Source of the DNA: Bacteroidales bacterium
GTDB lineage: Bacteria; Bacteroidota; Bacteroidia; Bacteroidales; DTU049
Assembly (NCBI GenBank): GCA_018056215.1
Contig: JAGPGB010000049.1
Coordinates: 1-7,631 of the forward strand
DNA length: 7,631 nt
Reading direction: 5' to 3'
A program made the translations under genes and the position numbers. The notes below the pieces were generated by a model. The model worked only from the letters and a program-made list of their open reading frames with translations. It was not told where the DNA came from and ran no database searches. Positions within the stretch are counted from its first letter, which is position 1; each line of letters opens with the position of its first letter. Of the stretch, positions 1 through 6,703 are shown one piece after another.

Positions 1-1069
1 TAGCACCTAATCGTACAATAACCAAATCATTTTTATAACTTATGAAAATATATTGTCCTAAAAGGCCTACTGCCATCAAATTACCATCTGCATCTACTCT
101 CCAATGATGATGATAGGATATTTCTCCATCTGTAGGCTGTTCTACATTAATTATTTCATTAATCCATTTCTCTGGTATTACTTGATTACCCATATAATTA
201 CCCTTATTCAAACAAACTAATCCAATTTTTGCATAATCTCTTGCTCTTGCATTTAACCCACAAAAAGCTTTTGCAGTAAGGTTCTTTGTATCATCTACAT
301 TTAGAGTAGCATCATATTCCATATGTAGAGGTTGCCACAATTTATTTTCATAGTATTGATACAATGGAGTACCTGTGGCATTCTCTATAGCTAATCCTAA
401 CAATAAAGTATTGACACTCTGATAATTATATTCTCCTCCAGGTTCTTTAATTAATTTTAATTTACGGATTTTCTTTTTTAGATTTTTACCATAATAATAT
501 TTACCAATTTCTGCAAAAGGATTGTAATAATTTTCATCAAATTTTAATCCAGATCTCATATCTAATAAATGTCTAAGAGTAACCTTACTCATATTTGTAT
601 CCTCAAAATCGCTAATGTATTTAGTAATCGGATCATCTACGCTATTAATATATCCCTCATCTATGGCTATTCCTAGCAATAGAGCTATAACACTTTTATT
701 TGCTGAAAAAGATGTGTGTATAGAGCTGGCATCATATCCTGGTGCATAATATTCATAAATAATAGTATCATGTTTTAAAATCAAAAAAGCATTTGTTTTG
801 CTCACCTGAAGCATATCTATGAATGTATGAGTATTTTTAAATTTATTTTTATTTTTCTTTAAAATAAAGTCTGGTGAGAACCAATTATCACTAGGAGATA
901 TATAATTAGTTTTAAGTGGTTGAGGATCTTTAGTATGTATAAGTAACTGAGGAAATTTTTTATAGTCATTCACGTCAGCTACATTATAAACAACCATTCT
1001 ACCAAAATAGCAGCTATTAAGAGTAAAAGCTAGAGAAGATAAAATTATTCCTTTTTTCAAAATATTCAT
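1..1069 (-). CDS. Serine hydrolase, beta-lactamase/transpeptidase-like family, probable lipoprotein (3' end outside window)
   Basis: I translated this frame by hand: 356 codons from ATG at 1069 run without a stop to the window edge. Residues 1-20 look like a lipoprotein signal (two Lys, hydrophobic core, then Leu-Asn-Ser-Cys20). The lipobox is imperfect, so lipidation is likely but not certain. The catalytic fold shows the nucleophile motif S122-A-N-K125 (SxxK) and a second-motif candidate Y216-Q-S218 followed by VNTLLLG. Near the cut end, G335-L-L-G338-Q-Y followed by a strand ending VRLG stands where KTG/HTG sits in penicillin-binding proteins. This pattern matches the beta-lactamase-family hydrolases that include 6-aminohexanoate-dimer hydrolase-like esterases more than true class C beta-lactamases. 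The substrate cannot be read from sequence. Judging from family C-termini, only a short tail is missing. The gene diverges from kdsB and has its own -7 box just before the ATG. Confidence 0.85.
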   Translation of the reverse strand, partial: MNILKKGIILSSLAFTLNSCYFGRMVVYNVADVNDYKKFPQLLIHTKDPQPLKTNYISPSDNWFSPDFILKKNKNKFKNTHTFIDMLQVSKTNAFLILKHDTIIYEYYAPGYDASSIHTSFSANKSVIALLLGIAIDEGYINSVDDPITKYISDFEDTNMSKVTLRHLLDMRSGLKFDENYYNPFAEIGKYYYGKNLKKKIRKLKLIKEPGGEYNYQSVNTLLLGLAIENATGTPLYQYYENKLWQPLHMEYDATLNVDDTKNLTAKAFCGLNARARDYAKIGLVCLNKGNYMGNQVIPEKWINEIINVEQPTDGEISYHHHWRVDADGNLMAVGLLGQYIFISYKNDLVIVRLGA

Positions 1070-1076
1070 TTTTTTG

Positions 1077-1084
1077 CAAAAGTA
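1077..1084 (-). promoter_or_regulatory. Bacteroidota -7 promoter box of the serine hydrolase gene
   Basis: The minus strand reads TACTTTTG, an exact match to the Bacteroidota -7 consensus TAnnTTTG. Only 7 nt (CAAAAAA) separate it from the ATG at 1069, so transcription should start at or within a few bases of the start codon. I see no convincing -33 TTTG at the usual spacing. Confidence 0.5.
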
Positions 1085-1118
1085 ATAATTGAATAATAAA
1101 CTGATGAAAAAAATCAAT

Positions 1119-1126
1119 TATCTTTG
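1119..1126 (+). promoter_or_regulatory. Bacteroidota -7 promoter box of kdsB
   Basis: TATCTTTG matches TAnnTTTG exactly and lies 18 nt before the ATG at 1145, leaving a short AT-only leader without a Shine-Dalgarno site. The 75-bp gap to the hydrolase gene thus appears to hold two divergent promoters. A -33 element is not clear. Confidence 0.5.
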
Positions 1127-1144
1127 TAATAATATTATAAAGTG

Positions 1145-1888
1145 ATGAATAATTTTTGGGCAATAATACCAGCTAGATATGGAAGCACTCGCTTTGTAGG
1201 TAAACCATTAGCACAAATAGATGGATTACCAATGATCATTCATGTATTAAATAATGTATCAAAAAGTAAAATCAAAAACATCTATGTGGCTACTGATGAC
1301 AGTCGTATACATGATGTAGTTAATAATCATGGATACAATGCTATTATTACTAATATAAATCATAGAAATGGTACTGAACGCGTAAATGAAGCTACAAATA
1401 TTTTGAATATTCCTGATAATGACTATATCATTAATATTCAAGGCGATGAACCTTTTATTTCTCCTAAATTGATAGATGATTTGATAGATTTCGTTTCAGA
1501 TAAAAACATCAATTTAGCTACTGCAGCAACTTCTTTTGAGAATTTCGAAGAATTATTCTCTCCCAATAATATTAAAATCACTACTGATCTCAATGGTAAA
1601 GCTTTATATTTCAGTCGCTCTATTATTCCATACAAGAGAGATTTAGATTGCAAGGAATGGCTAAATGCATATCCATATAAGAAGCATATTGGTATTTATG
1701 TTTATGAAAAAAAAATTCTCAATGAATTAAACGAACTAAAACCTACATTGCTCGAAGAGACTGAAAAATTAGAACAACTCAGATGGTTAGACTATGGCTA
1801 TAGTATTTATGTGATGAATACAGATTATAAAAGTATCAGTATAGATACTCCCGAGGATCTACAGAATATTAAGAAGTTTATTGTTTAA
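1145..1888 (+). CDS. kdsB: 3-deoxy-manno-octulosonate cytidylyltransferase (CMP-KDO synthetase)
   Basis: KdsB joins KDO to CMP from CTP in the cytoplasm, giving the donor used to attach KDO to lipid A. From ATG 1145 the protein has 247 residues, the usual family length. The N-terminal nucleotide-binding loop IPARYGSTR (8-16) is followed by GKPL (19-22). H73-R-N-G-T-E-R79 matches the HRSGTDR segment, NIQGDEPF (97-104) carries metal-ligand candidate D101, HIGIY and LEQLRWLDYGY follow, and the closing DTPEDL holds the second metal-ligand candidate D234. Two conservative departures are Val18 where Pro is common and Glu78 where Asp is common. A GTG lies one codon upstream (1142); I prefer the ATG, but the GTG cannot be excluded. 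The stop codon lies inside the 3' end of the convergent peptidase gene. This is the third KDO-pathway gene in the window, on the strand opposite kdsD and kdsA. Confidence 0.95.
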   Translation: MNNFWAIIPARYGSTRFVGKPLAQIDGLPMIIHVLNNVSKSKIKNIYVATDDSRIHDVVNNHGYNAIITNINHRNGTERVNEATNILNIPDNDYIINIQGDEPFISPKLIDDLIDFVSDKNINLATAATSFENFEELFSPNNIKITTDLNGKALYFSRSIIPYKRDLDCKEWLNAYPYKKHIGIYVYEKKILNELNELKPTLLEETEKLEQLRWLDYGYSIYVMNTDYKSISIDTPEDLQNIKKFIV

Positions 1889-1899
1889 TAAACTTCTTA
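1870..1899. terminator. Perfect inverted repeat at the kdsB / M1 peptidase convergence, possible shared terminator
   Basis: AAGAAGTTTATT (1871-1882), loop GTTT (1883-1886) and AATAAACTTCTT (1887-1898) form a perfect 12-bp stem, 13 bp with the T1870-A1899 pair. It covers both stop codons (kdsB 1886-1888, peptidase 1880-1878). The stem is AT-rich (two G-C pairs per 12). A run of six T (1912-1917) lies 12 nt past it on the plus strand; there is no T run after it on the minus strand. It is therefore a plausible terminator but not a classic one, better suited to kdsB than to the peptidase. Confidence 0.5.
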
Positions 1900-3749
1900 G
1901 AAATAATCTGATTTTTTCCTGTTTTAAAAATAATCAAATAATTACCAGGAGCTAAATTGGTGATATCTATTGTCTTAGTAGTATTTGCTGCAATTTGTTC
2001 ATTAAATATTACATTTTTTGTCAATAAATCTGTAAAAGACATAGTGAAATCTTTTCTATTTTTATTCTCAATAGTTAAAATATCATAAGCAGGATTAGGA
2101 TAAATTGTTAAATTTAAATTATTAAAGTGCTGAATATCTACTATAATAGTTGGATTAATGGTTAAGATCCATTTCAGTGGATCAAAAGTAATATTATCAG
2201 GCATAGGTAAATGGATAATAAATTCTTGGTCTTGAGAATTATTATTTAGGATTATAGTAGTATCACTAAGAGAATTATAAGATAATAAAAAAGGAAGTGG
2301 CATTTCGAAGAAAGTACTTGCTACGCAAGATGCTTCTTGATGTACAGTTATACTAAAACTATTATCGTCTATTGCATTAACATAAAAAGTATAAATAGGA
2401 TATCCTTCTCCATAAATCCAATCATTAAAGAATTCAGTTAGAGAAGTATCTGCAGCTTGTTCCATTATATCTTTGAAATCTTCTGTTTTAGCATAACTAT
2501 ATTTAAATGTTTCATAATATTCTCTTATGCCATCAAAAAATACAGTGTCACCTAGGATCCATCTAAGCATATGCAATGCATAAGCAGCTTTTCTATAGCT
2601 CAGGCGAGAATTAAAAATTACATCTACAGAAGTAGTATCATACACATATACTGAACCACATGGCAAATATGTAATAAAATTTATTGCATAGTCTTTCCAA
2701 TTTGTGAAATCTTGAGGGAAAAATTTCTCTTGAGATAAAGCAGTGAAATAGGTAGCAAATCCTTCATTCAACCATATGTCATGCCATGAACCACAAGTAA
2801 CTGCATCTCCATACCATTGATGTAACAATTCATGTGCTAATAGCTCATAATCAAAACTGCCAACAAAACTCACTGTTTGGTGCTCCATGCCACCGCCCCA
2901 ACCAAAATGAACATGTCCATATCTCTCATCCATAAATGGATAAGGAGCTATTAATGAATCATAAAATTTTATTACTTTACTAAAATTTGTCATTGCATTC
3001 TGTGCATTAGTATATTCAGAGCTAAGCACATAATTATCAATTCTCAAATTGCCCTCTTGTAGGGGAACATAAGTATTAAAGTATTGATATGGGGCTACAG
3101 CAATAGCTACCAGATAAGCAGCTATAGGATATTTATGTTTCCAATGAGTTAAAGTTCTGCTATTACCTAAATCTATTGTAGCCTTTTCTAATCCATTTGC
3201 TACTGCTACATAACTGGATGGATGTTCTATAAAAATATCAATAGAATCTATTTTGTCACTTAAATCATTTTTACATGGCCACCAATCTGGAGCACCATAT
3301 GGTTCAGACAAAGTCCATAACCACTGAGCGGAAGAGTAGAATGAACCGAAACCACTAGCTTCTGGAGTACCATGATAATAAACAATTATGCTATCTAAAT
3401 TTTGTGAAATTAATGATAAATCTGATATTAGTAATTTTTTATTATTGTGAGAAAATGTAACCTCATTACCATGATAAATGACAGAATCTATTGCTAAACA
3501 ACTATTAGCATCAAAGTCCATAGTATCTGCTGTTAATAAAGGAATAAATTTTGTTAAAACATAACCATTAACATCATCTGAGCCAGGATTAACATTTATG
3601 TATAATTTGTGATATTTGACATTGTAACTCTGTCCAATAAACTTTTCAGAACTATTAGCCATAGAACGAGGTTCAGCTGTAGGTATAGCCTGAGAAAACA
3701 TTAACAAAGGACAAACGAAAAAAACAAATGAAAACCAATATTTTTTCAT
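1878..3749 (-). CDS. Secreted M1-family zinc metallopeptidase (aminopeptidase type) with T9SS type A sorting domain
   Basis: M1 peptidases are zinc enzymes that mostly remove N-terminal residues from peptides. The 623-residue protein begins with a Sec signal peptide (about 1-20: Lys-Lys, an aromatic-rich core, then FSQ). An N-terminal beta domain (about 40-230) contains the family's WWPC stretch (156-159). The catalytic domain has G287-M-E289-H at the GAMEN site, with His replacing Asn, then H306-E307-x-x-H310 and third zinc ligand E329 in NEG at the HExxH-x18-E spacing. Y385 is the likely transition-state tyrosine. After a short beta region (about 455-540), residues 548-623 form a T9SS sorting domain: IYPNPAYD, then LAPGNYLI and the terminal KKFIKQ. 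The large C-terminal helical domain of ERAP-type enzymes is absent. The protein should cross the outer membrane by T9SS and end at the surface or in the medium. The ATG follows the kdsA stop after 2 nt, so the genes are cotranscribed. Substrate specificity is unknown. Confidence 0.93.
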   Translation of the reverse strand: MKKYWFSFVFFVCPLLMFSQAIPTAEPRSMANSSEKFIGQSYNVKYHKLYINVNPGSDDVNGYVLTKFIPLLTADTMDFDANSCLAIDSVIYHGNEVTFSHNNKKLLISDLSLISQNLDSIIVYYHGTPEASGFGSFYSSAQWLWTLSEPYGAPDWWPCKNDLSDKIDSIDIFIEHPSSYVAVANGLEKATIDLGNSRTLTHWKHKYPIAAYLVAIAVAPYQYFNTYVPLQEGNLRIDNYVLSSEYTNAQNAMTNFSKVIKFYDSLIAPYPFMDERYGHVHFGWGGGMEHQTVSFVGSFDYELLAHELLHQWYGDAVTCGSWHDIWLNEGFATYFTALSQEKFFPQDFTNWKDYAINFITYLPCGSVYVYDTTSVDVIFNSRLSYRKAAYALHMLRWILGDTVFFDGIREYYETFKYSYAKTEDFKDIMEQAADTSLTEFFNDWIYGEGYPIYTFYVNAIDDNSFSITVHQEASCVASTFFEMPLPFLLSYNSLSDTTIILNNNSQDQEFIIHLPMPDNITFDPLKWILTINPTIIVDIQHFNNLNLTIYPNPAYDILTIENKNRKDFTMSFTDLLTKNVIFNEQIAANTTKTIDITNLAPGNYLIIFKTGKNQIISKKFIKQ

Positions 3750-3751
3750 AT

Positions 3752-4525
3752 CTAAAAATTATTAACTAATGAATATAAATTTTTTATTTTTCTCAATAGC
3801 TCAAAAGTATTATTAAGGGGCCATTGAGTTTCAGCATCACTGAGAGCAGACTGAGGATCTGGATGTACTTCTATGAAAATTCCATCAGCACCTGCTGATA
3901 TGCCAGCTAGAGCAATAGTTGGTACATAGTTTCTCTGCCCGTGAGTAACTCCATCACTATGATTAGGCATTTGCACACTATGAGTAGCATCTATCAATAT
4001 TGGATAACCAAAGGATTTCATACGTGGTATAGCTGTCATATCTACTACTAAATTATAATAACCAAACATTGTTCCTCTTTCTGTTAAAAAAATATTATTA
4101 TTGCCAGTAGATTTTACTTTATCAATGGCAAATTGCATACTTTCTGGAGACATAAATTGTCCTTTTTTTATATTAATAGGTTTACCTGTTTTACCAGCAG
4201 ATATCAGAAGCTCTGTTTGTCTACATAGGAATGCTGGTATTTGCAAATAATCTACATATTGGGCTACTTCTTCACATTCCCAACTTTCGTGTACATCTGT
4301 TATTACAGGTAGTTGATATGTATTATGTATTCCTTTCAATATTTCTAGAGCATTAATTCTAGGTATTCCTCTGAAACTATCTACTTTTGAACGATTAGCT
4401 TTCAAGTAACTACTTTTAAAAATTAAATTCAAATCTAATTCCTTAGCAATTTTTACGAGCTCTTCTGCCACTATGAAAGGCATTTTATCATCTTCTATCA
4501 CACAAGGGCCAGCTATTAACCACAT
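3752..4525 (-). CDS. kdsA: 3-deoxy-8-phosphooctulonate synthase (KDO-8-phosphate synthase), metal-dependent class
   Basis: KdsA condenses phosphoenolpyruvate with arabinose-5-phosphate to give KDO-8-phosphate in the cytoplasm. The 257-residue protein has family motifs in order: AGPCVIE (5-11), FKSSYLKANRSK (36-47), DVHE (77-80), LQIPAFLCRQTELL (94-107), NIKKGQFMSPE (118-128), TERGTMFGYYNLV (148-160), DATHSVQ (179-185) and EVHPDPQSALSDAETQ (219-234). Cys8, His182, Glu219 and Asp230 line up with the four metal ligands I recall for the Aquifex enzyme (Cys11, His185, Glu222, Asp233) at a constant offset of three. This points to the metal-dependent class rather than the E. coli type, which has Asn in place of the Cys. 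It is shorter than E. coli KdsA because it begins almost at the first strand; all the core motifs are present. It is the middle gene of the operon, 5 nt after kdsD and 2 nt before the peptidase. Confidence 0.96.
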   Translation of the reverse strand: MWLIAGPCVIEDDKMPFIVAEELVKIAKELDLNLIFKSSYLKANRSKVDSFRGIPRINALEILKGIHNTYQLPVITDVHESWECEEVAQYVDYLQIPAFLCRQTELLISAGKTGKPINIKKGQFMSPESMQFAIDKVKSTGNNNIFLTERGTMFGYYNLVVDMTAIPRMKSFGYPILIDATHSVQMPNHSDGVTHGQRNYVPTIALAGISAGADGIFIEVHPDPQSALSDAETQWPLNNTFELLRKIKNLYSLVNNF

Positions 4526-4530
4526 AATAT

Positions 4531-5154
4531 TTACTTATTATTGTTATTACTAATATACATTTTAGATTTTTCTCCCAAATAGCCAGAATGATGGCGTTTA
4601 GCATATTCTTCTGCAGTAAAATTAATTTTTTTCATCATTAAAGTTACTAAAATATCTCCGATGACGGTCATTACTGTTGTAGATGTAGTAGGAGTGAGCC
4701 CGAGTGGACATACTTCTGGAGGATTGCCAGTAAGTAATGTTATATTAGCTTTTCTAGCCAATTCACTATTTCCATTGCCAGTAATAACTACTATAGGTAT
4801 ATTGGGAACTAATCTATTAGCCAATTCTATTAGTTGCAAAATTTCATTTGTTTTTCCAGAATTAGATACTAATAGTAAAATATCATTTTTCTGAATGACA
4901 CCTAAATCGCCATGTTGTGCATCTGCAGGATGTAAAAATATTGCTGGAGTTCCAGTACTACTAAAAGTAGTAGCTATATTTAGAGCTATTTGCCCAGCTT
5001 TTCCCATACCAGAGGTAACTAATTTGCCATGTTTAATATGAATTTGCTCATATATTAAATCAATAGCTTCTGTATATTTATTATCTATTGGAATGTTTCT
5101 AATAGCATTAGCTTCACTCTCTATAATATCTGAAATATAAGAATCGAAATTCAT
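4531..5154 (-). CDS. kdsD: Arabinose-5-phosphate isomerase, single SIS domain (no CBS domains)
   Basis: This enzyme interconverts ribulose-5-phosphate and arabinose-5-phosphate, the first committed step towards KDO. The 207 residues form a single SIS fold: TSGMGKAG (47-54), STGTPAIFLHPADAQHGDLG (66-85), SNSGKTNE (97-104), PPEVCPLGLTPTTSTT (145-160) and RHHSGYLG (187-194). Lys52, Glu104, Glu147 and His188 correspond to the catalytic-site residues I recall for E. coli KdsD (Lys59, Glu111, Glu152, His193). E. coli KdsD has about 328 residues because of two C-terminal CBS domains, which are absent here; SIS-only isomerases are known in Bacteroides. The Asn/Lys-rich tail after about 195 is simply the end of the protein, followed 5 nt later by kdsA. 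It is the first gene of the kdsD-kdsA-peptidase operon and has its own -7 box. Placement beside kdsA argues against other SIS sugar isomerases. Confidence 0.92.
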   Translation of the reverse strand: MNFDSYISDIIESEANAIRNIPIDNKYTEAIDLIYEQIHIKHGKLVTSGMGKAGQIALNIATTFSSTGTPAIFLHPADAQHGDLGVIQKNDILLLVSNSGKTNEILQLIELANRLVPNIPIVVITGNGNSELARKANITLLTGNPPEVCPLGLTPTTSTTVMTVIGDILVTLMMKKINFTAEEYAKRHHSGYLGEKSKMYISNNNNK

Positions 5155-5161
5155 TTTTTTA

Positions 5162-5169
5162 CAAAATTA
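5162..5169 (-). promoter_or_regulatory. Bacteroidota -7 promoter box of the kdsD-kdsA-peptidase operon
   Basis: The minus strand reads TAATTTTG, matching TAnnTTTG, followed by 7 nt (TAAAAAA) and the kdsD ATG at 5154. The spacing is identical to that before the serine hydrolase gene. No clear -33 element is visible. The box lies almost entirely within the left arm of the inverted repeat at 5163-5181. Confidence 0.5.
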
Positions 5170-5181
5170 CATAGTAATTTT
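5163..5181. repeat. 8-bp inverted repeat overlapping the kdsD promoter
   Basis: AAAATTAC (5163-5170), spacer ATA, GTAATTTT (5174-5181): perfect 8-bp arms over the kdsD -7 box. It could be a repressor operator, but the arms are nearly all A/T in a very AT-rich gap, so chance is a real alternative. Confidence 0.3.
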
Positions 5182-5194
5182 AATATTAGAATTT

Positions 5195-5218
5195 AAAAAA
5201 AATTTTTTTATATTTTTG
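5195..5218 (+). promoter_or_regulatory. fumC promoter: A8T7 tract and Bacteroidota -7 box
   Basis: TATTTTTG (5211-5218) fits TAnnTTTG and lies 21 nt before the fumC ATG. Directly upstream is an A8T7 tract (5195-5209), a type of sequence expected to bend DNA and possibly to contact RNA polymerase. The 85-bp gap 5155-5239 holds only this promoter, the divergent kdsD promoter and their flanks. Confidence 0.45.
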
Positions 5219-5239
5219 CTAAATTAAAAAATAATTAAA

Positions 5240-6634
5240 ATGATGAATAATAATATAAAACGCATAGAAAAAGATACTATGGGAGAAATAGCAGTTCCTA
5301 TAGATAAATACTGGGGAGCTCAGACAGAACGTAGTCGACTTAATTTTGAAATTGGTTCAGAGCTGATGCCAAAAGAAATAATACAAGCATTATCTATTAT
5401 TAAAAAAGCTGCTGCTAGCACCAATGAAAATTTTGGCATTTTAAATCATAAAAAAGCTGAACTGATAATGAAAGTTTGCGATGAGATACTATTAGGCGAA
5501 TTAGATGACAATTTTCCACTTGTAATATGGCAGACTGGCTCTGGCACACAAACTAATATGAATATTAATGAAGTTATTGCTAATAGAGCTCATGTACTTA
5601 ATGGAGGTAAATTAGATGATACAGAAAAGATACTTCATCCTAATGATGATGTGAATAAAAGCCAATCTTCAAATGATGTTTTCCCATCAGCATCCAATAT
5701 AGCAGCTTATACAGTATTAGTTAACAAAACTATTCCTGCACTAAAAAAATTAAAAGAAGCAATTGATACAAAAAGTAAAGAGTTTGAAAATATCATAAAG
5801 ACAGGACGTACTCATACTATGGATGCTGTGCCACTAACACTAGGGCAAGAGTTCTCGGGATATGCTTCTCAGCTAGATTATAATATTAAAACCATAGAGC
5901 AATCTCTTATACATTTAGCTGAATTGCCTATCGGAGGTACAGCTGTTGGTACTGGACTTAATGCACCCAAAAATTTTGATATAGAAATTTGCAAAAAAAT
6001 ATCAGAATATACTAATTTGCCTTTTAAACCTGCAAGTAATAAATTCGAAGGAATATCTACGCGTGATGCTATAGTTGCTGCTAGTGCAGCACTGAAATAT
6101 ACAGCAGTTAGTTTATTTCACATTGTTAATAATATTCGTTTTTTGGCTAGTGGACCACGATGTGCAATAGGGGAGATAATATTACCTGCTAATGAGCCTG
6201 GCTCTAGCATTATGCCTGGCAAAGTAAATCCAACTCAAACAGAAGCCCTTACTATGGTTTGTGCTCAAATAATAGGTAATGATTTAGCTATTAATATTGG
6301 TGGTATGAACGGACATTTTCAACTTAATACTTTCATGCCTATGATCATTAATAATTTTTTAAAGTCTGCCAATTTGATGGCGGATGCATGTAATTCATTC
6401 TGCGATAAATGTGTGATAGGAATAAAAGCAAATATTAATAGAATAGAAATGCATCTAAATAATTCTCTAATGATGGCTACTGCACTAACACCTATCATTG
6501 GATATGATAAAACCTGTGCGATAGTAAAAAAAGCTTATGAAGAAAACATAACTTTAAAAGAAGCTACTTTATTATTAGGTTATTTATCTGCTGAAGATTA
6601 CGATAAATTAGTAAATATTAAAAATATGATTTAA
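5240..6634 (+). CDS. fumC: Class II fumarate hydratase (fumarase C)
   Basis: FumC reversibly hydrates fumarate to L-malate in the TCA cycle; it is a cytoplasmic, iron-free homotetramer. The 464 residues match the family's usual length. The N-terminus has R8-IEKDTMGE and KYWGAQTERS (23-32). WQTGSGTQTNMN (97-108), SQSSNDVFP (141-149) and TGRTHTMDA (188-196, with His192 matching the active-site His) follow, then GGTAVGTGLN. The superfamily signature G321-SSIMPGKVNP holds the mobile-loop serines 322/323. Aspartase and argininosuccinate lyase share the signature, but the N-terminus and GTGLN region read as fumarase. Two ATG codons in tandem (5240, 5243) are both possible starts; there is no Shine-Dalgarno site, as is common in Bacteroidota. 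It diverges from kdsD and is followed by 69 bp with no obvious terminator before the bactofilin gene. Confidence 0.96.
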   Translation: MMNNNIKRIEKDTMGEIAVPIDKYWGAQTERSRLNFEIGSELMPKEIIQALSIIKKAAASTNENFGILNHKKAELIMKVCDEILLGELDDNFPLVIWQTGSGTQTNMNINEVIANRAHVLNGGKLDDTEKILHPNDDVNKSQSSNDVFPSASNIAAYTVLVNKTIPALKKLKEAIDTKSKEFENIIKTGRTHTMDAVPLTLGQEFSGYASQLDYNIKTIEQSLIHLAELPIGGTAVGTGLNAPKNFDIEICKKISEYTNLPFKPASNKFEGISTRDAIVAASAALKYTAVSLFHIVNNIRFLASGPRCAIGEIILPANEPGSSIMPGKVNPTQTEALTMVCAQIIGNDLAINIGGMNGHFQLNTFMPMIINNFLKSANLMADACNSFCDKCVIGIKANINRIEMHLNNSLMMATALTPIIGYDKTCAIVKKAYEENITLKEATLLLGYLSAEDYDKLVNIKNMI

Positions 6635-6670
6635 AAAATTAAAATAAATTAGTTAATAAGAAAATTGTTT

Positions 6671-6678
6671 TAAATTTG
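6671..6678 (+). promoter_or_regulatory. Bacteroidota -7 box before the bactofilin gene
   Basis: TAAATTTG matches TAnnTTTG and ends 25 nt before the bactofilin ATG. Its TTTG half sits in a 10-bp palindrome, ATTTGCAAAT (6674-6683). This would start a separate transcript for bactofilin and the ATP synthase-linked genes. No convincing -33 element is visible. Confidence 0.4.
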
Positions 6679-6703
6679 CAAATATCAAAAAAATATAAAA
6701 GTT

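Noticed and set aside
1129..1138. 10-bp palindrome ATAATATTAT before kdsB
   Set aside because: It is made only of A and T in an AT-rich leader and is expected by chance.
1259..1653. Two minus-strand open frames inside kdsB (60 and 71 codons)
   Set aside because: They lie wholly within a well-supported kdsB, show no family motif and have no promoter or start context of their own.
4661..4894. Plus-strand open frame of 77 codons inside kdsD
   Set aside because: It is antisense to conserved SIS-domain motifs and shows no recognisable protein features.
5240..6634. Aspartate ammonia-lyase as an alternative for the fumC gene
   Set aside because: The shared SSxMPxKxNP signature does not discriminate, but the RIEKDTMGE...KYWGAQTERS start and the WQTGSGTQTNMN and GTGLN segments are those of class II fumarase.
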